Assembly (NCBI RefSeq): GCF_030345705.1
Contig: NZ_JAUASW010000001.1
Coordinates: 2,480,001-2,544,000, forward strand
Reading direction: 5' to 3'
DNA from: Pelomonas sp. SE-A7
GTDB taxonomy: Bacteria; Pseudomonadota; Gammaproteobacteria; Burkholderiales; Burkholderiaceae_C
Length of the DNA: 64,000 nt
Shown here: one piece after another, positions 1 through 8,100 of the stretch
How positions within the stretch are numbered: position 1 is the stretch's first letter
Layout of the letters: each line of letters starts with the position of its first letter
Position numbers and translations under genes: made by a program
The notes under the pieces: generated by a model
Databases searched by the model: none
Seen by the model: the letters and a program-made list of their open reading frames with translations, nothing else
Told to the model about the DNA's origin: nothing

Positions 1-161
1 TTTCTTGCGACGCGCTGAAAAAGGGGCCTGGCCATGGCTGCGGGGTCCTGGAAGACGAGGCTCAAAGAAGATTCCGGTACGCGAATTCTTTATTTTTGCG
101 TTGGCGCGATTTGCTGTTGTGCGCGCCCCGCCGACCGACGTATCGTCGCGCCAATTCGGCA

Positions 162-767
162 ATGGACGCAGGGCTGCGGCAGGGGTTGGTGGGCGTGGAG
201 CTTGACGATGTCAGCGATTGGTTCGTTCGGGAGGTTCTGCCTCTCGAAGGCGTGATCGAGCGCTACCTCCGCAGCAACTGGCGCAATGCCGACGAGATCG
301 CCGACCTGCGACAGGAGGTCTACACCCGGGTCTTCGACGCCTGCACCACGTTCCGCCCGGAATCGACCCAGGCCTTTGTGCTGACCACGGCCCGCAATCT
401 GCTGATCGACCAGGCCCGGCGCGCCCAGGTGGTGTCGTTCGAGTCCTATGCGGAGATCGACTCGCTGCCGCAGCCGGTCGACGAGCTGGGGCCGGAACGC
501 CACGCGGCGGGCCGCAGCGCCCTGCGCTTTCTGCAGTCGGCGCTGGAGAAGCTGCCGGAGCGCTGCCGCATGGTGGTGCAGCTGAGAAAGATCGACGAAA
601 TGAGCCAGCGCGAGGTGGCGGCGCGCATGGGCATCACCGAAGACACCGTGGAACGGCAGGTCTCCAAGGGCGTGCGGGCCCTGGCCGATGCCATGGCCGC
701 GGTGGGACAGGAAGTCGGCGGCCGTGCCGGCGCCCGGGCCAGTGCCCGCAAGCGAACGGAGCATTGA
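162..767 (+). CDS. ECF-type RNA polymerase sigma factor (FecI-like)
   Basis: A 201-residue sigma-70 family protein of extracytoplasmic-function type, expected to direct RNA polymerase to a small regulon. Region 2 is visible around residues 35-90 (AD-EIADLRQEVYTRVF, then TTARNLLIDQARR). Region 4 is at about residues 125-180, with a helix-turn-helix reading MSQREVAARMGITEDTVERQ. The ATG at 162 is preferred over an in-frame ATG at 96, because the extra 22 residues look non-coding. The gene is followed within about 45 bp by a FecR-like gene, the usual FecI-FecR pairing for TonB-dependent surface signalling. No TonB-dependent receptor gene is present downstream, so the inducing receptor must lie elsewhere or upstream of the window. 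Confidence 0.9.
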   Translation: MDAGLRQGLVGVELDDVSDWFVREVLPLEGVIERYLRSNWRNADEIADLRQEVYTRVFDACTTFRPESTQAFVLTTARNLLIDQARRAQVVSFESYAEIDSLPQPVDELGPERHAAGRSALRFLQSALEKLPERCRMVVQLRKIDEMSQREVAARMGITEDTVERQVSKGVRALADAMAAVGQEVGGRAGARASARKRTEH

Positions 768-810
768 CGACCATGTACCGGAATCCAGGCCCTCGCCCGT
801 CAAGACTTGC

Positions 811-1821
811 ATGCGAAGAGAAATGAGGATGCTCACGTCCAGCCAGATCATCGAAGAACGCGCCGCCGACTGGATCGCGGCGCGCGACCGCGCCCTGTCG
901 GCCGGCGAATGGACGCCGGCGCGGCAGGCCGAGCTGGACGGCTGGATCGCCGAATCCACCGCCCATCGCGTGGCCTGGCTGCGTCTGGACGCGGCCTGGC
1001 GCCAGGCCGACCGGCTGGTCGCCTTGAAGGACCGGCAGGCCGGCGCTGCCGCCGAGCGCAACGAGCCGACCCGACCCCGCCGCTGGCTGCCCAGCCCCGG
1101 CCGTGCGCGCTGGGCCATCGCCGTGCCCGGCGTCTTCGCCCTCGCATTGCTGCTGGTCCTCGGCCTGCCCCGGATGCCGGAAGCGCAGAAGTACCAGACC
1201 GAGGTCGGCGCCCGCGAGGTCGTGGCCCTGAAGGACGGCTCGCGCATGACGCTGAACACCGCCACCCGGGTCCGTGCCGAGATCGCCAGCGAATCGCGCG
1301 AGGTCTGGCTGGAAGGCGGCGAGGCCTATTTCGAGGTCGCCCATGACCCGGCCCATCCCTTCATCGTCCATGCCGGCAAGCACAAGATCACCGTGCTGGG
1401 CACCAAGTTCACGGTCCGGCGCCAGGGCGACGACGTGCGGGTCCAGGTGTCCGAAGGCCGGGTCCAGGTCGCGGCCGGCACGGCACCGCCGACGGTGCTG
1501 GCGCGCAACGACACCGCCATCGCCGAGCCCGAGAGCGTGCTGGTGGCGCACAAGACGCCGCATCAGATCCAGGCCGACCTGAACTGGTTGCAGGGCAAGC
1601 TGGTGTTCGACCAGCTGTCGCTCGCCGACGCGGCGCGCGAGTTCAATCGCTACAACCGCAAGCAGCTGGTGATCGACGACGCCGAGGTGGCCAGGATTGA
1701 GATCGGCGGCGTGTTCGACGCCAACAACGTGGATGCCTTCGCGCGGCTGCTGCGCGTCGGCTTCCAGCTCGAGGTGCAGGTACGAGGCGACGAGATCCAC
1801 ATCGGCCGACCCAAGTCCTGA
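811..1821 (+). CDS. FecR-like anti-sigma factor, membrane-anchored
   Basis: About 336 residues. The N-terminal part (AADWIAARDR..LSAGEWTPARQAELDGWI) matches the cytoplasmic sigma-binding domain of FecR proteins (DUF4880). A single membrane span lies near residues 98-118 (WAIAVPGVFALALLLVLGLP). The periplasmic FecR domain follows (VGAREVVALKDGSRMTLNTAT..), and then a C-terminal DUF4974-like region (LVIDDAEVARIEIGGVF). It should hold or activate the sigma factor encoded just upstream. The start is uncertain: ATGs at 811, 823 and 829 are all possible, with GAAGAG just before 823. It is followed by a metal hydrolase gene instead of a receptor gene. Confidence 0.88.
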   Translation: MRREMRMLTSSQIIEERAADWIAARDRALSAGEWTPARQAELDGWIAESTAHRVAWLRLDAAWRQADRLVALKDRQAGAAAERNEPTRPRRWLPSPGRARWAIAVPGVFALALLLVLGLPRMPEAQKYQTEVGAREVVALKDGSRMTLNTATRVRAEIASESREVWLEGGEAYFEVAHDPAHPFIVHAGKHKITVLGTKFTVRRQGDDVRVQVSEGRVQVAAGTAPPTVLARNDTAIAEPESVLVAHKTPHQIQADLNWLQGKLVFDQLSLADAAREFNRYNRKQLVIDDAEVARIEIGGVFDANNVDAFARLLRVGFQLEVQVRGDEIHIGRPKS

Positions 1822-1878
1822 CCCAGCCGGCGCGGCGGCCAGTCCGCGCATCCCCTCTAGTTCCCAGGAGCGAATTGC

Positions 1879-3177
1879 ATGATGAAGTGCAAGGCGAGTC
1901 AGGCTGCGCATGGCCTGTTGGCATTGGTGCTCACGACCGCCATGGCGTCGATGGCATGGGCGGAGACCACCGTGGTCACCGCCGACCGCATGCTGGACGT
2001 GCTGTCCGGCCGCTGGGTCGAGCGCCCGGCCATCGTCGTCGTGGACGGCCGCATCCAGGCCGTTTTGAAGCAAGGCGAGACCGGTCTGCCCAGGGACGCC
2101 AAGCGAATCGACCTGCCAGGGCAGAGCCTGCTGCCCGGCCTGATCGACATGCATGTGCACCTGGCCGCCGACGCCCGCATCAACGGCAGCCGGTACCTCG
2201 AGTACACCGACGCCTTCTGGGTGGCGGTGGGCGTGGCCAATGCCAGATCCATGCTGGAAGCCGGCTTCACCACGGTGCGCGACCTGGGCTCGGCCGGCTA
2301 TGCCGACGTGGGCCTGAAGCAGGCCATCGAGGGCGGCTACATCCCGGGGCCGCGCATCGTGCCTGCCACCTATGCGCTGGGCGCGACCGGCGGCCACTGC
2401 GACTACACCGAAGGCCTGCCGCCCAGCTATGCGGCCGTGCCCACGCCCGGCGTGGCCGACAGCCCCGACGGCTTCCGCCAGCTGGTGCGCAAGATGCGCA
2501 AGCTGGGCGCCGAGGTGATCAAGCTGTGCGTCACCGGCGGCGTGACCTCGCGCACCGATGCCGCCGGCGCCCAGCAGATGAGCTACGAGGAGATCAAGGC
2601 GGCCGTCGACGAAGCGCACCGCCTGGGCCTGAAGGTGGCCGCCCATGCGCACGGCACGGCCGGCATCAACGACGCGCTGCGTGCCGGGGTCGACACCATA
2701 GAACACGCCAGCCTGGCCGACGAGTCCTCGTTCAATCTCGCCCGCGAACGCGGCGCCTGGTTCTCCATGGACATCTATGTGGACGACTACATCCTCGCCG
2801 AAGGCGCGAAGAACGGCCTGCACGAGGCCTCGCTTGCCAAGGAGCGCGAGGTCGGCCTGAAGCAGCGCCAGAGCTTCCGCGCCGCCCACCAGGCCGGCGT
2901 GAAGATGGTCTTCGGCACCGACAACGGCGGCGTCTTCCCGGCCGGCCAGAACGCGCTGCAGTTCGCCAAGATGGTCGAGTGGGGAATGTCGCCGCTGGAG
3001 GCGATCCGCACCGCCACGCGCAACGCAGCACAAGCGCTCGCGCGCGAGGGTGACGTGGGCGCGATCGCGGTCGGCCGCTTCGGCGACTTCGTGGCGGTCC
3101 GCGGCGACCCACTGCAGGACATCCGCCTGCTGGAGCGTCCCAGCGCCGTGATCAAGGGCGGGGTGCGCGCCAAATGA
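1879..3177 (+). CDS. Secreted amidohydrolase-family metal-dependent hydrolase
   Basis: A 432-residue amidohydrolase of the imidazolonepropionase / Xaa-Pro dipeptidase-like branch. A clear signal peptide (residues 1-28, ending ASMAWA) suggests export to the periplasm. The metal site is readable: HxH at His92/His94 (LIDMHVHLAAD), Lys215 (EVIKLCVTGG), His256/His258 (AAHAHG), His276 (TIEHAS) and Asp348 (FGTDNG). The ATG at 1879 has AGGAG eight bases upstream. Its stop overlaps the next start (ATGA at 3174), so it is co-translated with the peptide transporter. A secreted dipeptidase-like enzyme feeding a peptide importer is a reasonable inference; the substrate is not known. Confidence 0.88.
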   Translation: MMKCKASQAAHGLLALVLTTAMASMAWAETTVVTADRMLDVLSGRWVERPAIVVVDGRIQAVLKQGETGLPRDAKRIDLPGQSLLPGLIDMHVHLAADARINGSRYLEYTDAFWVAVGVANARSMLEAGFTTVRDLGSAGYADVGLKQAIEGGYIPGPRIVPATYALGATGGHCDYTEGLPPSYAAVPTPGVADSPDGFRQLVRKMRKLGAEVIKLCVTGGVTSRTDAAGAQQMSYEEIKAAVDEAHRLGLKVAAHAHGTAGINDALRAGVDTIEHASLADESSFNLARERGAWFSMDIYVDDYILAEGAKNGLHEASLAKEREVGLKQRQSFRAAHQAGVKMVFGTDNGGVFPAGQNALQFAKMVEWGMSPLEAIRTATRNAAQALAREGDVGAIAVGRFGDFVAVRGDPLQDIRLLERPSAVIKGGVRAK

Positions 3178-4517
3178 AGGCCACCCTCGCCTCGCCCGGC
3201 CGCAACTGGTTCGGCCAGCCGCCCGGCCTGACCATCCTGTTCCTGACCGAGACCTGGGAGCGCTTCTCCTACTACGGCATGAGCGCGCTGCTGATCTACT
3301 ACATGAGCAAGCAGCTGCAGTTCAGCCAGGCCGATGCCTCGATGATCTTCGGCCTGTACACCGGTGGCGTCTACCTGACTCCAATACTTGGCGGCTACAT
3401 TGCCGACCGCTGGATGGGCCAGCGCCGCGCGGTGCTGCTGGGCGGTACGCTGATGGCCATCGGCCATTTCGCCCTGGCCTGGGAGGCGCAGTTCTACACC
3501 GGGCTGCTCCTGATCTGCCTCGGCAACGGCCTGTTCCTGCCCAGCCTTCCCAGCCAGATTGGCGACCTCTACGGCGACGACGATCCCCGACGCGGCGGTG
3601 CCTACAACGTCTACTACGTGGGCGTGAACCTGGGAGGCCTGCTGGCACCGCTGGTCTGCGGCACGCTGGGCGAGGTCTACGGCTGGCATTGGGGCTTTGG
3701 TGCGGCCGGTACCGGCATGTGCCTGGGCCTGGCCATCTATGTGCTGGGCCAGCGCTACCTGCCCGCGCCGCGAGCGCCGAGCGCCTCCGTGCGAGTTGAG
3801 GAACAGCAGCCTCGCGGCAAGATCCGGCTCGCAGCCTTGCTGCCCTTGCTGGGCGTGGGCCTGGCCGTGATGCTGTTCCGCAGTGCCTACGCCCAGAGCG
3901 GCAACACCGTGGCCCTGTGGGTGGACCAGTCGGTCGACCTGCGGCTGCTGGGCTGGCAGCTGCCGGCCACCTGGGTGCAGGCCCTGGACCCGCTGTTCGT
4001 CTTCCTGTTCACGCCCTTCCTGGTCGCCCATTGGCGGCGACAGGCGCAGCGGGGCCGCGAACCGACGCAGCTGGGCAAGATGGCCATGGGCGCGGCAGGC
4101 GTGGCCCTGGCCTACCTGCTGCTGGCGGCGGTGGCGGCCGCCAGCTCGGCCGGCGACGGGCCGGTGTCCGTGGCCTGGGTGCTGGCCTTCTTCGTCATCT
4201 ACACGCTGGCCGAACTCTTCATCCTGCCCGTGGGCCTGAGCCTGTTCGCCCGCCTGGCACCCCCCGGCCTGGGCGCGACCTTGATCGCCGCCTGGTTCCT
4301 GGCCGCCTTTGCCGGCAACCTGCTGTCCGGCCTGGTCGGCCGGCTGTGGTTGCCGCTGGGTCCGGCGGGGTTTTTTAGCTTGCTGGCGGGGCTGGCTGGG
4401 GCGGCGGCGCTGGCCCTGGGCGGCCTGTGCTGGCGGTGGTTGCCAGTCAGCCCTTCACACAAACCACCTGCTTCAGCGTGTGTACCACGTCGACCAGGTC
4501 GGCCTGCGCGGCCATAA
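3174..4517 (+). CDS. POT/PTR-family proton-dependent oligopeptide transporter
   Basis: A 447-residue inner-membrane transporter of the proton-coupled oligopeptide family (DtpA/PepT-like). It carries the family signature ETWERFSYYGM near residue 24, GGYIADRWMGQRRAV after TM2, and a second signature region around NVYYVGVNLGGLLAPL. About twelve hydrophobic segments are visible. Start and upstream stop overlap by 4 nt (ATGA), so it belongs to the amidohydrolase operon. The last 71 nt run antisense over the 3' end of rtcB, and the C-terminal tail (residues after WLPVSP) is proline/arginine-rich and unlike a transporter. The natural end may have been lost and the frame extended into the neighbour. 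Confidence 0.88.
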   Translation: MKATLASPGRNWFGQPPGLTILFLTETWERFSYYGMSALLIYYMSKQLQFSQADASMIFGLYTGGVYLTPILGGYIADRWMGQRRAVLLGGTLMAIGHFALAWEAQFYTGLLLICLGNGLFLPSLPSQIGDLYGDDDPRRGGAYNVYYVGVNLGGLLAPLVCGTLGEVYGWHWGFGAAGTGMCLGLAIYVLGQRYLPAPRAPSASVRVEEQQPRGKIRLAALLPLLGVGLAVMLFRSAYAQSGNTVALWVDQSVDLRLLGWQLPATWVQALDPLFVFLFTPFLVAHWRRQAQRGREPTQLGKMAMGAAGVALAYLLLAAVAAASSAGDGPVSVAWVLAFFVIYTLAELFILPVGLSLFARLAPPGLGATLIAAWFLAAFAGNLLSGLVGRLWLPLGPAGFFSLLAGLAGAAALALGGLCWRWLPVSPSHKPPASACVPRRPGRPARP

Positions 4518-5667
4518 CGGCATCGATGTCCTTGTAGGCCGCGGGCGTCTCGTCGAGCACATCCTTGTCCTTGCGGCAATCGACGCCTTCCGTGGCCGCG
4601 CGGTGGTCGGCCAGCGTAAAGCTGCGCTTGGCGTCGCCACGGCTCATGACGCGACCAGCGCCATGCGAGCAGGACTCGAACGACTCCGGATTGCCCTTGC
4701 CGCGCACGATGTAGCTGCGCGCGCCCATGCTGCCCGGGATGATGCCCAACTGGCCAGCTTTGGCGCTCACCGCTCCCTTGCGCGTGACGAAGACATCCTT
4801 CCCAAAATGCTGCTCGCGCTGCACATAGTTGTGGTGGCAGTTCACCGCCTCGATGTGGCTCTGGAAGTTCTTGCGCAGAACCGTCTTGGCCGCCTCGATG
4901 ACACGACGCATCATGACCTCGCGGTTCGTGGCAGCGAACTTCTGAGCCCAGCTCACGGCACGCACGTAGTCACCGAAGTAGCGGCTGCCTTCTTCGAAGT
5001 AGGCCAGGTCGCGGTCCGGCAGATTGGCCTGATGGCGCATCGCGTCCTGCTTGGCCAGTTCGATGAACATGGTGCCGATGGCATTGCCCACGCCGCGCGA
5101 ACCCGAGTGCAGCATGAACCAGACCGCGCCGGCTTCGTCGAGGCAGACCTCGATGAAGTGGTTGCCGCCACCCAGCGTGCCCAGGTGCTTGTGATGGTTG
5201 GTCTTCTCCAGCTTCGGGTAGCTGCGGCACAGCTCCTTGAACTCCGGCTCCAGCTGCCCCCAGGCCGTGTCCACCGAGCCTGGCGGCTTCTGCCAGGCGC
5301 CCGGGTCCCGGTTGCCAGGCACGCGGCCATGCGGCACCGCGCGTTCGATGGCCGCGCGCAGCGGGGCGAGGTTGTCGGGCAGGTCTTCGGCGCGCAGCGT
5401 GGTCTTGCAGGCGATCATGCCGCAGCCAATGTCCACGCCCACGGCCGCCGGAATGATGGCCTTGATGGTCGGGATGACCGATCCCACGGTGGCGCCGATG
5501 CCGAAGTGCACGTCCGGCATGGCCGCGATGTGCTTGAAGACGATGGGCAGGCGCGCCGCATTGGTGAGCTGGCGCTTGGCCTCGGCCTCCACCGGCACGC
5601 CACGCGTCCACATCTTCAGCGGCACGCCGCCGGGGACGTCTTCGTGAATGTGTTGAGGTTCTTTCAT
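4447..5667 (-). CDS. rtcB: RNA-splicing ligase RtcB
   Basis: A 406-residue protein, close to E. coli RtcB (408 aa). It joins RNA ends carrying 2',3'-cyclic or 3'-phosphate to 5'-OH ends in a GTP- and Mn-dependent reaction through a GMP-histidine intermediate, and so heals cleaved tRNA and rRNA. Family motifs are present: MPDVHFGIGATVG, GVDIGCGM (metal-binding Cys), LHSGSRGVGN, CHHNYVQ, and SCSHGAGRVMSR carrying the active-site His region. ATG 5667 is chosen because family homology begins at MKEPQHIHEDV; a longer frame to 5736 exists. It lies 65 bp behind the slipin gene on the same strand and downstream of a tRNA cluster, probably one transcription unit. Confidence 0.95.
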   Translation of the reverse strand: MKEPQHIHEDVPGGVPLKMWTRGVPVEAEAKRQLTNAARLPIVFKHIAAMPDVHFGIGATVGSVIPTIKAIIPAAVGVDIGCGMIACKTTLRAEDLPDNLAPLRAAIERAVPHGRVPGNRDPGAWQKPPGSVDTAWGQLEPEFKELCRSYPKLEKTNHHKHLGTLGGGNHFIEVCLDEAGAVWFMLHSGSRGVGNAIGTMFIELAKQDAMRHQANLPDRDLAYFEEGSRYFGDYVRAVSWAQKFAATNREVMMRRVIEAAKTVLRKNFQSHIEAVNCHHNYVQREQHFGKDVFVTRKGAVSAKAGQLGIIPGSMGARSYIVRGKGNPESFESCSHGAGRVMSRGDAKRSFTLADHRAATEGVDCRKDKDVLDETPAAYKDIDAVMAAQADLVDVVHTLKQVVCVKG

Positions 5668-5732
5668 GATCTTGATTCCAATGTAGAGCCCCGGCCGGGC
5701 CCGATTCAAATCGAGCCCGGCCGGGGCGGTGT

Positions 5733-6869
5733 TCAACGCAGCTTCACGAGCCCGTTGAGCACCTGGTCCAGACCTCCGAACACGGAGATCTTGTCGATGC
5801 GCTCCGCCACGCGCTCCAGGGTTTCCAGCTCCTTGAGGCGCAGGGCGACGGGGTTGTCCTCCATCACCTTGGCGGTGTTCAGCAGCGAACGGGTCGCGGC
5901 GGTTTCCTCGCGGCGGCGGATCACGTTGGCTTCGGCCGACTTCCCGGCCTCCACCACTTGGGCGAGGATGGTCTTCATCTCGCCCGGCAGCACGATGTCC
6001 TTCACGCCGACGCTGGTGAGCTCCAGCCCGAGAGCTGCAAGCTTGTCCTTGACCTGGGCGGTCACGACCTCGTCGATGACGCTCTTGTTCTCGAGCAGCT
6101 CATCGAGCGAACGCGTGCCCACCGCAGCGCGCAGGCCGAACTGCAGCTCGCGATACAGGTGGTCGACCGGCTTGGCCAGCGCCTTGAACGCGGCCAGCAC
6201 GTCGATGAAGCGCCAGGTCGCCGAGAGGTTGAGCCGCAGCGCCACCTTGTCGCGGGTCAGGATTTCCTGACCCGTCACCTCGACCGCCTGCAGCCGCAGG
6301 TCCACCAGCTCCACGCTCACGTTGCGGTTGAACTTCCAGAACGCGAACGAACCAGGGCCCAGCAGCCGCTCGATCTTGCCGTCGACCCACAGGATGCCCG
6401 CGCCGTGTTCGGGCACGATCACCTGCAGCACGCCGGCCAGGCCGGTGATGCTGCGCGGACGCAGCTGAGTCTGCAGCAGCAGCGCAGTCAGCGCGGGCGA
6501 CAGCTCGATGGTTTCATCCAGGTCGATGACCTCGACCTGCACGTCCACCAGGCCCTTCCAATAGAGGCGCCGGGTCTCGGGCGGCAGCAGTTCGACCAGC
6601 GCGCCGTTCTCGGTACGCAGGCCGACTTGATGTGCATTCAACTCGACGCGAACGAACTCGGCCGCGACCACCTCGGGCTCCTTGACCAGCAGGTACTCGG
6701 TGAGGCGGTGCACGAAGGCCGGCGCATCCAGCGCGAACAGCTCGACCCGCAGCTCGTCAAGGCCTGCGAACAGCCAGTGCGAACCCGGTTGCAGCACACG
6801 GTCGAAATCGCCGTTGCGCAGCAGCAAGCCGCGCTCGTTCTTCTTCACATTGACACGCTTGATCGTCAT
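5733..6869 (-). CDS. Slipin / SPFH (Band-7) domain protein
   Basis: A 378-residue SPFH-domain protein. The N-terminus (MTIKRVNVKKNERGLLLRN) lacks the long membrane anchor of stomatins and resembles slipins found beside rtcB. The Band-7 core spans roughly residues 110-290 (VPEHGAGILWVDGKIERLLGPG.., ALRLNLSATWRF, LYRELQFGLRAAVGTRSLDELL). It is followed by a coiled-coil stretch (EAGKSAEANVIRRREETAATRSLLNTAKVMEDN). Start 6869 has AAGGAG five bases upstream. Slipins scaffold oligomers at membranes; the specific role with RtcB is unknown. Upstream, 6870-7122 has no gene and no convincing sigma-54 promoter. The nearest upstream feature is a tRNA-like element. Confidence 0.88.
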   Translation of the reverse strand: MTIKRVNVKKNERGLLLRNGDFDRVLQPGSHWLFAGLDELRVELFALDAPAFVHRLTEYLLVKEPEVVAAEFVRVELNAHQVGLRTENGALVELLPPETRRLYWKGLVDVQVEVIDLDETIELSPALTALLLQTQLRPRSITGLAGVLQVIVPEHGAGILWVDGKIERLLGPGSFAFWKFNRNVSVELVDLRLQAVEVTGQEILTRDKVALRLNLSATWRFIDVLAAFKALAKPVDHLYRELQFGLRAAVGTRSLDELLENKSVIDEVVTAQVKDKLAALGLELTSVGVKDIVLPGEMKTILAQVVEAGKSAEANVIRRREETAATRSLLNTAKVMEDNPVALRLKELETLERVAERIDKISVFGGLDQVLNGLVKLR

Positions 6870-7122
6870 GGTTTTCTCCTTGTTTGCAGCGTGTGGTTTG
6901 AATAGGGGTGCCGTTACAGCGCAGACACGGACCTCGGATGCCAAGACCTGGGTGGCGCGGTGCGTCGACGGTATGCCCTCCCAGCACACCTTCGACTGGC
7001 CGCGCACGCAGGCCTCGCGTGCCCGAGGCACGGGTGACCGCGCTGATGTCGGTTGCCCCAAAGGCATTCCGACACGTTCGGCGGGGTGGTCTTGCGACCG
7101 TTTCACTGGCTGTTCAGGCCAT

Positions 7123-7192
7123 TGGTGGAGTGGGAGTCGAACCCACGACACACGGAATCTGAATCCGTTGCTCTACCCGACTGAGCTATCCA
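7123..7192 (-). tRNA. tRNA-like element A, anticodon CAG, shortened acceptor
   Basis: Cloverleaf parts on the minus strand: D-stem GCTC/GAGC with loop AGTCGGGTA; anticodon arm ACGGA-TTCAGAT-TCCGT giving anticodon CAG; variable loop GTGTC; T-arm GTGGG-TTCGACT-CCCAC. Only four acceptor pairs form (TGGA/TCCA), after which CCA follows directly. CAG would be a leucine anticodon, but the class I variable loop excludes a normal tRNA-Leu. The anticodon arm is one base away from a tRNA-Gln(CTG) arm. It starts one base after the CCA of element B. Probably not an ordinary translating tRNA. Confidence 0.55.
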
Positions 7193-7193
7193 G

Positions 7194-7265
7194 TGGTGAT
7201 GAACTGGGAGTCGAACCCAAGCCCTTGCGGGACAACCGTGTTTCACCGTATCGGCCCCTTTCAGC
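7194..7265 (-). tRNA. tRNA-like element B, no canonical anticodon arm
   Basis: A T-arm (TTGGG-TTCGACT-CCCAG), a six-pair acceptor with one mismatch (GCTGAA/TTCATC), an A discriminator and an encoded CCA are readable. The middle is aberrant: GCCG-N13-CGGT resembles a D-arm, then a hairpin GTCC-CGCAA-GGGC stands where the anticodon arm should be, and no 7-nt anticodon loop can be drawn. Amino-acid identity cannot be assigned. It is packed tail-to-head with element A. Confidence 0.4.
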
Positions 7266-7280
7266 AGGGCGGCATGCGCT

Positions 7281-7305
7281 GTGGCGACGGGACGAACCCG
7301 GCCAC
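7281..7305 (-). repeat. T-arm-like hairpin fragment
   Basis: On the minus strand this is a hairpin GTGGC-CGGG / CCCG-TC-GCCAC closed over TTCGT, resembling a T-arm stacked on part of an acceptor stem. No D or anticodon arm can be found around it. It lies between tRNA-like elements B and C and may be a remnant of a further tRNA copy. Confidence 0.25.
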
Positions 7306-7310
7306 GGCGC

Positions 7311-7388
7311 ACCGGTGGGGTGGAACCCCCAACCTGTGAGCCCTGCCTTCCAAGGCAGATCTGTTGGCGCCTGGCCGACCGAGCCGGT
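7311..7388 (-). tRNA. tRNA-like element C (GGA in the anticodon-like loop)
   Basis: Outer pairing ACCGG/CCGGT, an anticodon-like hairpin CTGCC-TTGGAA-GGCAG (loop of six, not seven; GGA would be serine) and a T-like hairpin TGGGG-GTTCCA-CCCCA (loop of six) are visible. A D-arm is not convincing and no CCA is encoded. Its first base is the last base of the stop codon of the HNH gene, so it would be excised from the same transcript. Confidence 0.35.
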
Positions 7389-7948
7389 CAGTTCAAGCGC
7401 GAGTCCTTCGGCAGCCTTGCGGCCAGCCACTCATGCACGTCCGCTCGGATCCGCCTGCCCTTGAGCAGGAAGTCCTCGAAGCGGCTGGGCACGTAGGGTG
7501 TGAACAGCAGCGGCATCCTGGCTTCCTCCGGCGTGCGGTCGGCCTTGCGCGCATTGCAGGCGCGGCAGGCGGCCACCGTGTTCATCCAGCTGAGCGGGCC
7601 GCCACGCGAAGCCGGCAGGATGTGGTCGACCGTGAGGTCTCGCATATCGCGCGGCTCGCCGCAGTAGGCGCAGGTCTGGCGGTCGCGCCGGATCAACTTG
7701 AGTTTGCTGAAGCTGGGCGACACGTCGAACAGGTTCAGACGCGAGTTGCCACTGAGAGCCAGGATGGCGGGCACCTCCAGGATCGACTGATGGCCGGTGC
7801 GGACGTTCATCCCGCCACGCAGCACGGCCAGCGGCGTGTCACCGAGCGACCAGGCGATGGAGCGGGTGGCCACGTGGATGGCCGCCTGCTCGATCGAGAT
7901 CCAGGCCTGAGGCTGGCCGGTGATGTCCAGCTGCAATACGTCGTGCAT
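7388..7948 (-). CDS. HNH endonuclease
   Basis: A 186-residue HNH nuclease. The zinc/HNH core is clear: CAYCGEPRDMRDLTVDHILP, then a second pair CRACN following NTVAACR (about residues 95-150), with catalytic-type DH in TVDHILPASRGG. The N-terminal 80 residues form a beta-rich domain found in this widespread family. The start at 7948 is supported by GGGAGGA five to six bases upstream; a nine-codon longer frame has no ribosome site. The start codon is 40 nt beyond the 3' CCA of tRNA-Gln and the stop abuts a tRNA-like element, so mRNA and tRNAs appear to share a transcript. Its substrate is not known. Confidence 0.88.
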   Translation of the reverse strand: MHDVLQLDITGQPQAWISIEQAAIHVATRSIAWSLGDTPLAVLRGGMNVRTGHQSILEVPAILALSGNSRLNLFDVSPSFSKLKLIRRDRQTCAYCGEPRDMRDLTVDHILPASRGGPLSWMNTVAACRACNARKADRTPEEARMPLLFTPYVPSRFEDFLLKGRRIRADVHEWLAARLPKDSRLN

Positions 7949-7988
7949 GGCGTCCTCCCTTCTGTGACTGCGCACGAATCAATGTCTC

Positions 7989-8064
7989 TGGCAGGGGCGG
8001 CAGGGTTCGAACCTGCAAGCTGCGACTTCAAAGGCCGCTGCTCTTCCAGTTGAGCTACGCCCCA
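7989..8064 (-). tRNA. tRNA-Gln (anticodon TTG)
   Basis: A complete 76-nt cloverleaf: acceptor TGGGGCG/CGCCCCT with only the 1-72 pair unmatched, D-stem GCTC/GAGC, anticodon arm GCGGC-CTTTGAA-GTCGC, variable loop AGCTT, T-arm GCAGG-TTCGAAC-CCTGC, discriminator G and encoded CCA. A weak 1-72 pair and G73 are typical glutamine identity features. Confidence 0.88.
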
Positions 8065-8100
8065 GCTGATGGCTTGTCGGGCAGCAGAGCTGCTCAACGC

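Noticed and set aside
634..3033. Long minus-strand frame of 799 codons over the fecI/fecR/amidohydrolase region
   Set aside because: It is antisense to three genes with clear motifs; its His/Gly/Ala-rich composition is the usual mirror of GC-rich coding DNA.
4309..6270. Plus-strand frame of 653 codons across rtcB and slipin
   Set aside because: Antisense to rtcB and slipin, which have complete family motifs; no protein family resemblance in the frame itself.
6870..7122. Sigma-54 promoter upstream of slipin-rtcB, as in RtcR-controlled rtc operons
   Set aside because: No TGGCAC-N5-TTGC-like element could be found on the minus strand here or above the tRNA run, and no rtcR gene is in the window.
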